Source: CAVVIO01 sp963748095
GTDB lineage: Bacteria; Bacteroidota; Bacteroidia; Bacteroidales; UBA10428
Reading direction: 5' to 3'
Length of the DNA: 64,000 nucleotides
NCBI GenBank assembly: GCA_963748095.1
Contig: CAVVIO010000029.1
Coordinates: 55,267-119,266, forward strand
The notes beneath the pieces are model-generated. The model saw nothing but the letters and a program-made list of their open reading frames with translations, was not told the origin of the DNA and did not search any database. The position numbers and the translations under genes are program-made. Below, piece by piece: positions 18,483-27,456 of this stretch (positions are counted from its first letter, which is position 1; each line of letters opens with the position of its first letter).

Positions 18483-21476
18483 ATGACAAAAAGGCTAAAA
18501 GATATTGAAAAGGAAAGTTATTATTTCACCGATACTTCGTTCAACCTGCTTATGCAGAAGCGCATCCGTAAAGTATTGGTAATATGCAGCAGTTACGATT
18601 TTTTTTCACTGGAGGAAGACGGTCGCATTGATGAGCAGATCTTCAATGAATATGTATCGTTAAGCCTTCGCTATCCTCCGGTATTTATTCATGCTGATTC
18701 TGCCCGTAAGGCATTTGATATTTTATCAAAGGAAAATATCGACCTCATAATTGAAATGCTGAGCATCAGTGATCTCGACACATTTGAACTGGCTAAACAG
18801 TTAAAAGCAAAATACAATACTATACCTATAGTGGTGCTAACTCATTTCTCAAGGGAAGTATCTATAAAACTTGATAAAGAAGATCTGAGCGCCATCGACC
18901 ATGTTTTTTCATGGCTTGGAAATGCCGATCTGTTGCTGGCAATTATCAAGCTGATAGAGGACCGGATGAATGCCGATTTTGATGTCGAGCAAGTGGGGGT
19001 GCAGGCCATCCTGCTTGTTGAGGATTCCGTGAGGTTCACCTCTTCTTACCTTCCCAATCTGTATAAAATTGTGCTGGAACAATCGCGTGATTTTATGAAA
19101 GAGGCCCTTAACGAACACCAAAAAATGTTGCGACGCAGGGGACGCCCTAAAATACTCCTGGCAAAAAATTACGATGATGCGGTTACCCTTTTCAATAAGC
19201 ACAAGCATAATATTCTGGGTATTATTTCCGATGTTAGTTACAAAGCAGCTGCAGACAAGCGTGATACAAAAACCAAGGCGGGCCTCGATTTTTGTAGGTT
19301 GGTACATGCAACCGATGAAAATATCCCGTTTCTGTTACAATCTTCGGATAAAACAAACGAGAAATATGCCCGGGAATTGAACGCCGGATTTATTCATAAA
19401 TATTCCAAAAACCTTTCAAATGAACTTAGAGAATATGTCATTCGAAATTTTGGTTTCGGAGAATTCATATTTCGTGATCCGGATACCCATGAAGTAGTGG
19501 GTGTTGCAGAAAATCTGAAGGCATTGCAGCGACACATTCTTACAATCCCCGACAACGTTCTGATTTACCATACTTCGAAAGACGATTTGTCTAAATGGCT
19601 GAATGCCCGTGCACTTTTTCCGATTGCCCAGATCTTTAAGCCTGCCAAACTGGAAGATTTTAAAAATCTTGACGATGTAAGGAAATATATCTACAAAGCC
19701 ATTACTAATTTCAGAAGCTCCAAAGCGCGTGGTATTATCGCTGAATTCGATAAAACGAATTTTGATGAATACCTTGTATTTTCGCGTATAGGTGAGGGAT
19801 CGCTGGGAGGTAAAGCCCGGGGTCTGGCATTTATGAATACTGTACTTAAGCGCGAAGATATGGCAAACAGGTTCAAGGATGTCCTGTTAACCATTCCACC
19901 TACCATTGTGTTGAGCACCGAAGTATTTGAGGAATTCATGTATGATAACGATCTGTACCGGATAGGCTTGTCAAATATGAGTGACTCGGAGATACTGCAA
20001 CATTTTATAGAAGCCAGATTACCAAAACACATTTACCAGGATCTGCTGGCCATCGCTACATTTGCAAAAAATCCGATAGCAGTGCGTTCATCAAGCAAAC
20101 TGGAAGATTCATTTTTTCAACCATTTGCTGGAATTTACAACACGTATATGGTACCCATGACATCGAGTAACAAACATTCGGTAACCCTGCTCGAAAATGC
20201 CATTAAAAGTGTATATGCATCCGTGTATTTTAAATCAAGTAAATCTTACATGTCGGCAACTTCCAATCTTATCGACGAGGAAAAGATGGGAATAATCCTG
20301 CAATCAATTTGTGGTAACAGGTATGGCAACAGGTTCTACCCTACCATTTCAGGAGTTGCACGTTCTATTAATTTCTATCCCATATCTCCCGAAAAATCTG
20401 AAGATGGTATCGTAACAATAGCCTATGGATTAGGAAAACTTATTGTAGATGGAAGTGTTGCATTAAGGTTTTCTCCAAAATACCCAAAAAAAGTATTGCA
20501 ATTGTCATCTCCAGACATTGCCCTGAAACAAACTCAGAAAAATTTTTATGCACTTGATATGGATCCGCAAAAATTTGTTCCGTCAACGGATGATAGTGTC
20601 AATCTTCTTAAATTACCTATAAAAGATGCTGAAAAAGATGCCGCATTTAAATACGTTGCCTCTACTTTCGATTTTGAAAACAGTACCATCCGGGACGGTT
20701 ATAATTACCCCGGGAAAAAAATAATCACTTTCTCTCATATATTGAACCATTCCGCCTTTCCTTTAGCTGAAATTTTAGATACACTTTTAAAAATCAGTGA
20801 AAAGGAAATGAACAATCCCATTGAGATAGAATTTGCTGTTAACCTTGACACGCCTCCGGGCGAACCAAAAATTTTTAATTTTCTTCAGGTACGTCCCATT
20901 GTTGTAAACGCTGAAAAAATAAATTTTAAAATTGAAAACATACGTAAAGAGGAAACAATTGTTTATTCTGAAAAAGCGCTTGGAAACGGAAGGTTAGAAA
21001 AAATATACGATATTATCTACGTTAAGCCGGAAACTTTTAATGCCGCCAACAGCAGCGAAATTGCAATGGAAATAGAAAAATTAAACGAGAAATTTATTAT
21101 TGAAAAAAGAAATTATATTCTGGTTGGTCCGGGTAGGTGGGGCTCCAGTGACCCGTGGCTGGGAATACCTATAAAATGGTCACATATTTCGGCTGCCCGG
21201 CTGATCATTGAATCGGGCCTGTCCAATTATAAAATCGACCCCAGTCAGGGAACTCATTTTTTCCACAACCTCACCAGTTTCGGGGTGGGTTATTTTACGA
21301 TCAACCCTTATGCCAACGACGGTTTTTACAACCTGGAATATCTCAATTCACTGACAGTATTTTATGAATCGAAATACTTGCGGCATATCCGCTTTCCGGG
21401 AGCGCTTCGAATTGAAATCGACGGGAAAAATAACAGGGGTGTAATTTATAAACCAAAAGATAAAAAAAGAAAGTAA
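18483..21476 (+). CDS. PEP/pyruvate-binding (PPDK N-domain) protein with receiver-like N-terminus
   Basis: A 997-residue cytoplasmic protein. Residues about 30-150 and 210-330 resemble CheY-like receiver folds (KVLVICSSYDFFSLEEDG; ILLAKNYDDAVTLFNKHKHN). Residues about 435-700 match the ATP-grasp PEP/pyruvate-binding domain of pyruvate phosphate dikinase, with GEGSLGGKARGLAFM and PIAVRSSSKLEDS. The C-terminus has LVGPGRWGSSDPWLG, seen in this Bacteroidetes family. I see neither the phosphohistidine swivelling domain nor the PEP-utilising TIM barrel, so it cannot be a complete dikinase. It follows korAB and may be regulatory or a phosphotransfer partner; the activity is unknown. Confidence 0.8.
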   Translation: MTKRLKDIEKESYYFTDTSFNLLMQKRIRKVLVICSSYDFFSLEEDGRIDEQIFNEYVSLSLRYPPVFIHADSARKAFDILSKENIDLIIEMLSISDLDTFELAKQLKAKYNTIPIVVLTHFSREVSIKLDKEDLSAIDHVFSWLGNADLLLAIIKLIEDRMNADFDVEQVGVQAILLVEDSVRFTSSYLPNLYKIVLEQSRDFMKEALNEHQKMLRRRGRPKILLAKNYDDAVTLFNKHKHNILGIISDVSYKAAADKRDTKTKAGLDFCRLVHATDENIPFLLQSSDKTNEKYARELNAGFIHKYSKNLSNELREYVIRNFGFGEFIFRDPDTHEVVGVAENLKALQRHILTIPDNVLIYHTSKDDLSKWLNARALFPIAQIFKPAKLEDFKNLDDVRKYIYKAITNFRSSKARGIIAEFDKTNFDEYLVFSRIGEGSLGGKARGLAFMNTVLKREDMANRFKDVLLTIPPTIVLSTEVFEEFMYDNDLYRIGLSNMSDSEILQHFIEARLPKHIYQDLLAIATFAKNPIAVRSSSKLEDSFFQPFAGIYNTYMVPMTSSNKHSVTLLENAIKSVYASVYFKSSKSYMSATSNLIDEEKMGIILQSICGNRYGNRFYPTISGVARSINFYPISPEKSEDGIVTIAYGLGKLIVDGSVALRFSPKYPKKVLQLSSPDIALKQTQKNFYALDMDPQKFVPSTDDSVNLLKLPIKDAEKDAAFKYVASTFDFENSTIRDGYNYPGKKIITFSHILNHSAFPLAEILDTLLKISEKEMNNPIEIEFAVNLDTPPGEPKIFNFLQVRPIVVNAEKINFKIENIRKEETIVYSEKALGNGRLEKIYDIIYVKPETFNAANSSEIAMEIEKLNEKFIIEKRNYILVGPGRWGSSDPWLGIPIKWSHISAARLIIESGLSNYKIDPSQGTHFFHNLTSFGVGYFTINPYANDGFYNLEYLNSLTVFYESKYLRHIRFPGALRIEIDGKNNRGVIYKPKDKKRK

Positions 21477-21493
21477 CCCAAAACCAGTTTTTG

Positions 21494-22567
21494 CTAAAAA
21501 AACTTATCCAGGTTGAAGCCGAGACCAGGTTCACCGGTAGGATATAAAACACCGCCGCGTAATATAACTGCATCGCGGGCCGGATCATCCACTAAATCGA
21601 AATGTCCGTCGAGGTCAGCATATACCACATTCGACCGTGACATAGCAAAATGCAAACCTGCAGCAATGGCCAGGCCCGATTCATCCATACAGCCTACCAT
21701 TGTTTCCACTCCTGCTGCTTTTGCCAGGGAGTCGATGTGAAATGCTTCGCATATACCTCCTGTTTTCATCAATTTGATATTGATCATATCCGTAAAATCA
21801 TGTGATGTAAGCCGGAATGCATCACGTAAGTTCATGATGCTTTCATCTGCCATTATAGGTATGGCTACCTTACGGCTGACCATGCCAAGCAATTCACCAT
21901 ATTCGCGGGGAGTAGGCTGTTCAAGCAATTCAATTGAACAACTGCGAGTGGCTTCACAAAACCGGGTGGCATTTTCCAGATTATATCCCTGGTTGGCATC
22001 AAAACGAATACGTACAAAATCTCCCAGATTTTCCCGTAACTTAATAACTTTCTCTATATCGGTATCAATATCTTTTCCCCCTTTTATTTTTAGTATATAG
22101 AAACCTTTAGCAATGAAATCTTTCGCTTTTTCTATCGTATCATAAACTGACATGATCCCGATTGTAATACTCGTAGGCATGCAGGTCCGGTACCCACCCA
22201 GGTAACGGTACAAAGGCTCTCCTGCCTTTTTACTTACCAAATCCAGTAACAGCATATCTGTCATAGCCAGTGTTGAAGGAGAACTCGTTAATTTATGCTT
22301 TAACTCCTCCAACAAATATACATACCGGAATGGATCCTCATTTTTCAAAACGGGCTCGATAACTGAATTAAAATCATTGATAACAGTTTGAATGGATTCA
22401 CCGGTGACCATTTTATCGGGAGCTGCACAACCATACCCGGTAATTCCCGTATCTGTTTCTGCCCTGATAAATATATTTACACATTTATCCACGTATTCAT
22501 AAAAAATTTCATATGGGTCGGAAAGTTGCATTTCATGAATTTTTATTTCAAGGCGGGTAATTTTCAT
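21494..22567 (-). CDS. Enolase-superfamily epimerase (dipeptide epimerase / DgcA-like)
   Basis: A 357-residue muconate-lactonising-enzyme-type barrel. Seen are the acid/base lysine pair in ILKIKGGKD (about residue 160), metal ligands in RFDANQGYN (about 190), ELLEQPT (about 216) and MADESI (about 242), and the second base in NIKLMKTGGI (about 266). This is the L-Ala-D/L-Glu epimerase pattern. In DUF1611-linked systems, the homologue DgcA racemises N-acetyl-D-glutamate. Here it is the last gene of a four-gene operon, 5 bases after the PP-loop/creatininase gene, so an N-acyl-amino-acid or dipeptide substrate is likely. The exact substrate is not readable from sequence. Confidence 0.82.
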   Translation of the reverse strand: MKITRLEIKIHEMQLSDPYEIFYEYVDKCVNIFIRAETDTGITGYGCAAPDKMVTGESIQTVINDFNSVIEPVLKNEDPFRYVYLLEELKHKLTSSPSTLAMTDMLLLDLVSKKAGEPLYRYLGGYRTCMPTSITIGIMSVYDTIEKAKDFIAKGFYILKIKGGKDIDTDIEKVIKLRENLGDFVRIRFDANQGYNLENATRFCEATRSCSIELLEQPTPREYGELLGMVSRKVAIPIMADESIMNLRDAFRLTSHDFTDMINIKLMKTGGICEAFHIDSLAKAAGVETMVGCMDESGLAIAAGLHFAMSRSNVVYADLDGHFDLVDDPARDAVILRGGVLYPTGEPGLGFNLDKFF

Positions 22568-22572
22568 AAAGT

Positions 22573-24912
22573 TCAGTATTTACGTTGATGTAAGGTTTCA
22601 GGATCGGTATTTTTGAGTTCTTCAATAAACTTCACTAAATGGGCTACCATGATATCCCAAATCTCTTCTCCTTTTTTAACAGATGCTTTTAAAGGATTTC
22701 CGATAACCCCCGATTCGGAAATCAGTTTTGTACGAACATACCAGGGAATGCCGCGTCCCGATGAAAAATCAAGGTAAGGATTTTCGAATTCCACCGTAAT
22801 ATCTTTTGCCTCTTCCATGCGCACCAGATGTGGCCTTATTGCCAGCGAAGTACTTGTTTCCATCTCACCGGCATGAATATCGTTGGGGGTTTTTATGAGT
22901 TTAAAAATATCTTCATCACTGCTTTCACCAGTGTCAACGCATACAAAAATTCCTGCATCGCGGTTTATCATCTGGGCCGCAAAATTCAGTGTAGGAGCAT
23001 TATCTCCGTGTCCGTTAATTATCACCAGCTTTTTAATTCCGCTCTTCGCCAGGTTCATGCCTATATCGTAAATAAAACGTGACAGGCTCTCATTACTTAC
23101 ACTTAAAGTCCCTTTAAAATCCTCGTGATGATAAGAAACTCCGTAAGGAACAACAGGTAGTACAAACGGGCGTGGTTCGCTGCACGCTTCAGCCACTCTC
23201 TTCGCCAGATAATCGGCATCGAAATAATCGAGGTCCACTGGTAAATGCCGGCCATGCTGTTCTACCGATCCACAGGGCAGTATAGCAGTATCGATCTCCG
23301 TTAATCTTTCCTGTATTTCAGGCCAGGTAAGTTCTCCCCACAGGTAATCTTTCTTTTGGTCCTCTTCTTCCCCGCCCTTTTGATGCTGAATTTGTTTCAC
23401 CTCGAAAGGATAAGGCAAATTCATTTCAGTGGAGTTGAACAAGTCTATTTCTACCCATTTACGGTTGATTAACCTGGTAATGCCATCGGCATATTGATTG
23501 TAAACAGAAAATAACGGATTTCTCAGATCCTGCGGTATATCGTTAATCATGGATCGTTCCTGATCGAATCGTAATTGCATAATCTGCGGATTCGATTTAG
23601 CCAGTTTCGAAGTATATTCATTTTTTTTGATCAGGTTTTTATCCGATAACATAAAATACAAATGGGCCGCATCACTCCCTATCTGTTTCACCTTTTTAAC
23701 AGAAAGGCCTTCCAGTGAATTTTTTATCATGTCATCGGTGTAGCCGCAACCTTTCGGGTCCTTATCAAGTGCCATCAGCATTCCCACTATGCGGCGGCAT
23801 TTCTCGCAATTCCCGCAGGGATAGATCCTTCCGTCCTTCTCGTGACTGGCATGACAGGAAACCTGATGTTGCTGCAAATCGGGATACCGGTATGTCAGTA
23901 TCTTCATGATCAGCATTTCCGAAAGGCTTCTTAATATGGAAAACTGGCTGAGATTCCAACCCTTTTTCATGTAATAGCGCGATAAGGTATTATCAAAATA
24001 CCGGCTTTGGTCATACAATGCATTGTAGTGAGTGATCCCTTGGTGAACAGCCCGTTGGGTGCTATCGTATTCATCACCAATAACAATACGTCCTGCTTTT
24101 TGCATGCGGGCTACCGGGATCACCCCGAACAGAAAAACCGCCACAGTCCAGAGGCGTATGGGATAATCATCAGCACGAATATTGGCATAGTTTTCCCGGA
24201 TAAATGGCATTTGCCGAAGCATCCAGTTGAATATCCGGTCGCTGTTGCACCATACCCGTCCTGTATTTTTCTCTGTTTCTTTTAAATAACGATATGCATT
24301 GATAGCAGTAAACCAGTGCCTGCCCGATTCGTTTACAAATACCGGATAAGGATCTTTCCCGATCTCTTTCAATAAAGCATAACTTAGCAAACTGTCCTTG
24401 CCTCCGCTGCTGAGAACTGCGTGCCGGTTCTTGTCCACCTCCCAGTGTTCCCAGTCGAGTTTTTTTCCTTCAAAAGCCGTATTTATGAAAAGGCTTTCGG
24501 CAGCAGTATAGCGATTCCTCTTTTCTACCAGCATATCTTTCATCTCATCCTGAAGAAACGGATTCGGCATCAGAAATTTATTCACATAAATTTCACGTGA
24601 CGTATTTTCCATCATGGCCTTCAGAAATGATTTATCGGTATTGTCGTATAATCCGTCGAAAACAATCTGCTTACAGAAAAGTCCATAGTTTAACGCTACC
24701 TGAGCGGTTACCATCGATGCCAGGTTGCGGTCGGAAGGCTCCATGGGATTAAAAACACTCTCCTCATAGGTATAAACCAATTCATTTTCGACCTCTTCCC
24801 CATTACCTTTAATCAGTTTGTAAACAGCACTTACTTTTTTTGGAGTAATTTTTACAGGACCCACTGTTAACTTTTCGAAAACAATAAGTGATTCTATAGA
24901 TCTTCCGGTCAT
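22573..24912 (-). CDS. PP-loop ATPase / creatininase-family fusion protein
   Basis: A 779-residue fusion. Residues about 165-400 carry the PP-loop signature SSGGKDSLLSYALLKEIG (about 168) and a CxxCxxC site (CGNCEKCRRI, about 373), as in ATP-pyrophosphatases that adenylate a carbonyl. Residues about 525-770 are a creatininase-family amidohydrolase with LPCGSVEQHGRHLPVDLDYF, INGHGDN and HAGEMETSTSL, supplying the metal ligands. Residues 1-165 are unassigned. The gene overlaps the DUF1611 gene by four bases (ATGA). The pairing of an adenylating domain with an amide hydrolase in one chain is unusual. The N-terminal half could be related to MurL-type glutamate epimerases, which I could not test. 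Substrate unknown. Confidence 0.75.
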   Translation of the reverse strand: MTGRSIESLIVFEKLTVGPVKITPKKVSAVYKLIKGNGEEVENELVYTYEESVFNPMEPSDRNLASMVTAQVALNYGLFCKQIVFDGLYDNTDKSFLKAMMENTSREIYVNKFLMPNPFLQDEMKDMLVEKRNRYTAAESLFINTAFEGKKLDWEHWEVDKNRHAVLSSGGKDSLLSYALLKEIGKDPYPVFVNESGRHWFTAINAYRYLKETEKNTGRVWCNSDRIFNWMLRQMPFIRENYANIRADDYPIRLWTVAVFLFGVIPVARMQKAGRIVIGDEYDSTQRAVHQGITHYNALYDQSRYFDNTLSRYYMKKGWNLSQFSILRSLSEMLIMKILTYRYPDLQQHQVSCHASHEKDGRIYPCGNCEKCRRIVGMLMALDKDPKGCGYTDDMIKNSLEGLSVKKVKQIGSDAAHLYFMLSDKNLIKKNEYTSKLAKSNPQIMQLRFDQERSMINDIPQDLRNPLFSVYNQYADGITRLINRKWVEIDLFNSTEMNLPYPFEVKQIQHQKGGEEEDQKKDYLWGELTWPEIQERLTEIDTAILPCGSVEQHGRHLPVDLDYFDADYLAKRVAEACSEPRPFVLPVVPYGVSYHHEDFKGTLSVSNESLSRFIYDIGMNLAKSGIKKLVIINGHGDNAPTLNFAAQMINRDAGIFVCVDTGESSDEDIFKLIKTPNDIHAGEMETSTSLAIRPHLVRMEEAKDITVEFENPYLDFSSGRGIPWYVRTKLISESGVIGNPLKASVKKGEEIWDIMVAHLVKFIEELKNTDPETLHQRKY

Positions 24913-25997
24913 CTTTTTACATTTTTTTGTGATTGAATCATTTCTTCAATTAATGCTGTCAGCCCACTATGTCCGTCCATCAGCACATCAAATACAGGTA
25001 AACCGGTTTGCCTGCTCATTTCATCACACATACCGGCAATGTCTTTTCTGTCAATATTTTCATGATTAATGGTGATGGCCACCACTTTTTTACCTGAAAT
25101 AACTTCTATCGCCCTGATTTGTTGATCGACCGGCTGAATGGGGTAACCCGGAAATCCATCGTACTCCTTTCGTGCCGGTGCATGCTGCAGGATAACAAAG
25201 TCCGGTCTTCCGGCAGCCAGTATCTCGTATCCTCCCGGGTAAGCAGGATTCATAAGGCTACCCTGTCCTTCTATAACAATCACATCGGGTTTTTCATTTT
25301 TCCAGGCCGAGTAAACGGCATGTTCGATCTCTCCGGATACAAAATCATTTACCAGTGAATCCATTACAAAACTGTACTTTGCCCCTTGCATCCAGGCTGT
25401 TTGTCCCGTTCCGATCATTTCAGCCTTGTATCCTTTTTCCTGTAATCCATTCACGATGATCCAGGCAGTAGTACGTTTACCCAAAGCCGAATCGGTCCCG
25501 AGCACGGCAAGTTTCAGACAATCTACTTTTTCTATATTGCCGGTAAAAAAATGCAAATTGTTACGGTGAGGCGGTTTCCTGATATCCCTTATCTGTACCC
25601 CGTTTTTTACAGCAATTTTGCTAATCTCCTCATCTTCGGTAAGGAAATCGTGTAATCCGCAATCAACGTTTAAACCACTTTCGAGGGCATACCTAACATC
25701 TTCACGGGCGGCTGAAGGCAACCTTCCCCCGTCGGGTGCCAGTCCGATAACAACATAATCCGGAGAAGTTCCCGATTTTTTAGCCATCTCAATGGCCGTC
25801 TTTAATGAATCGTAAACAGGAATATCATTGGGTTTATCATCTAGCACGCTGCCGGCATCCTTTCCGGCATAATTCGAATCGACCACCGACAACACTTGAT
25901 ATCGCTTTGTAAATCTCACCAGTCCGTGAGCTGTTTTTCCATTGGGAGTATTAAATGCTCCCTGACAATATACAATAGCTTTTCCATCCATAATCAT
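24909..25997 (-). CDS. DUF1611 family protein (DgcN-like N-acyltransferase candidate)
   Basis: A 362-residue protein recognisable as DUF1611. The N-terminal Rossmann-like part has VIGLAPDGGRLP (about residue 83), and the C-terminal P-loop-like domain contains VLGTDSALGKRTTAW (about 168), VIEGQGSLMNPAYPGG (about 240) and FVILQHAPARKEYDGFP. DUF1611 members named DgcN are reported to acetylate D-glutamate before racemisation by DgcA, and a DgcA-like gene closes this operon. The start could also be the ATG two codons in, at 25991. It lies two bases after the PLP enzyme gene and overlaps the next gene by four bases. Confidence 0.82.
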   Translation of the reverse strand: MIMDGKAIVYCQGAFNTPNGKTAHGLVRFTKRYQVLSVVDSNYAGKDAGSVLDDKPNDIPVYDSLKTAIEMAKKSGTSPDYVVIGLAPDGGRLPSAAREDVRYALESGLNVDCGLHDFLTEDEEISKIAVKNGVQIRDIRKPPHRNNLHFFTGNIEKVDCLKLAVLGTDSALGKRTTAWIIVNGLQEKGYKAEMIGTGQTAWMQGAKYSFVMDSLVNDFVSGEIEHAVYSAWKNEKPDVIVIEGQGSLMNPAYPGGYEILAAGRPDFVILQHAPARKEYDGFPGYPIQPVDQQIRAIEVISGKKVVAITINHENIDRKDIAGMCDEMSRQTGLPVFDVLMDGHSGLTALIEEMIQSQKNVKR

Positions 25998-25999
25998 AA

Positions 26000-27079
26000 C
26001 TATTTTCTTCCGGTGAGAATCGCTACATAGCGATCTCCTTCCATGTGATTTTTCTTATATCCCTCGAGCAATGCTATGAGCCCTGCCGTAGAAGCCGGAA
26101 GCACATTTAAACCTTCTTTCTCCTTTAGTATTTTTGAATAATAGGTCATTTTTGAATCGCTGATATCCATGGCCCAGCCATCCGACCGGTTCAGTGCAAA
26201 CAATGCCTCATCGCCGTCGAACGAATGCCAGTTAATGAGTGGTTCATTTACTTTAGTTTCTTTTATCCTGTGAGGATCAAGATCACTGCAACTGTCCAGT
26301 CCATTCAGGAAGGAAAGCACAATTGGATTTTTTTTATAGGAAGAACCGGCAACAAACCGCGGAATGCGCGATGTTTTTCCCCGTTTGTACAAGGTGGCAA
26401 ATCCACGGTAAACTCCTGCCAGTAAAGTTCCGTTCGAAACCGGTGCTGCTACTAACTTTGGGGCATCGCGCAATACATCATAAATTTCGGTGGCGATTTC
26501 GGAATAGGCGACCAACTGAAGGTGCGTATTGGCCCCTCCCGGATTAGCATCGTAATATTCTTTTTCGTAAGCCAGTTTCTGGGAATATTCCACCGACTCC
26601 TCATAACTACCCGGTGTGCGCACGATCTCAGCCCCCAGATTTGTCATTTCCTTTATTCTCAATGAATGATATTCTTCAGGGATACAGATGATACATTTCA
26701 ATCCGGCAAGATTAGATGCCAACGCACATGCCACCCCATAATTTCCACAAGTGGCCAGTGTAATGGTATCGAAATTTCTGCGCAGTGCATCCAGGCACTG
26801 AGCAAAAGCAATACGGTCTTTCTGGGTGCCAGAGGGATTACCTCCTTCAAATTTTAAATACAACTGCCGCAGTCCAGTCTCCCGTTCGATATTCCTGGCA
26901 CGGTTCAGTCCGGTATCACCTACTTCTATATTCATAATATCTTCATAGGCTTCCAACCGATCGATGAGCGGATTGGACGTATCTTTCACAATCTCTGTTA
27001 ATTCCTGCGATTCGGATGATATGGCAAGTCCAAAGGCTGATGCGCCGTCGATCAGTTTGTAGGGAGATTCATGGTTCAT
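26000..27079 (-). CDS. PLP-dependent fold-type II enzyme (threonine synthase-like)
   Basis: A 359-residue tryptophan-synthase-beta/threonine-synthase-fold enzyme. The PLP lysine is in GGNPSGTQKDRIA (about residue 84-96), the cofactor-ring asparagine in ATCGNYGVACALAS (about 115), and a phosphate-binding glycine loop is APVSNGTLLAGVYRG. It lacks the long N-terminal domain of true ThrC, and a separate thrC fragment exists at 54 kb, so another elimination or replacement reaction is likely. First gene of the operon with DUF1611, PP-loop/creatininase and epimerase genes. Diaminopropionate ammonia-lyase-like or cysteate-synthase-like activity are alternatives I cannot separate. Confidence 0.78.
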   Translation of the reverse strand: MNHESPYKLIDGASAFGLAISSESQELTEIVKDTSNPLIDRLEAYEDIMNIEVGDTGLNRARNIERETGLRQLYLKFEGGNPSGTQKDRIAFAQCLDALRRNFDTITLATCGNYGVACALASNLAGLKCIICIPEEYHSLRIKEMTNLGAEIVRTPGSYEESVEYSQKLAYEKEYYDANPGGANTHLQLVAYSEIATEIYDVLRDAPKLVAAPVSNGTLLAGVYRGFATLYKRGKTSRIPRFVAGSSYKKNPIVLSFLNGLDSCSDLDPHRIKETKVNEPLINWHSFDGDEALFALNRSDGWAMDISDSKMTYYSKILKEKEGLNVLPASTAGLIALLEGYKKNHMEGDRYVAILTGRK

Positions 27080-27456
27080 TCAAAAAGTATCTTTTATAGG
27101 TAATTTTTAAGCTTCAACAAAAAACTTCCTATTATGTTGCTTCAAAACAACCTAATAAATTTAGGGAAATTATTAACACCTTTTAAATACCGGATAATTT
27201 TTGGTTTAATTCAAAAGGATCCTTACCTGTAACTGTAGACATCTGAAAGATCTGAATCTAAAATATCACATTGATCTTTACAGATTATCATACATTCAGC
27301 CAGGGAGTCTCTATTTGAAACAATGGACGGTGCACTTTTTTAGATTTATGTACGTATTACAATACTTTTAGCTCTACGTGCATATGGATTACTGTTAGTC
27401 ACACGTATGCATTAGCCGGACTTAGTTAATAATTTCTGATCTCTAAAAACAGATTT
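27080..27456. other. Intergenic region upstream of the four-gene operon
   Basis: A 377-base gap between the start of the PLP-enzyme gene and the end of the DUF4249 gene. I see no reading frame with family features, no RNA gene and no strong terminator. Imperfect inverted CGTGCATATG / CACACGTATGCA segments occur near 27,379-27,411 but form no convincing site. Confidence 0.4.
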
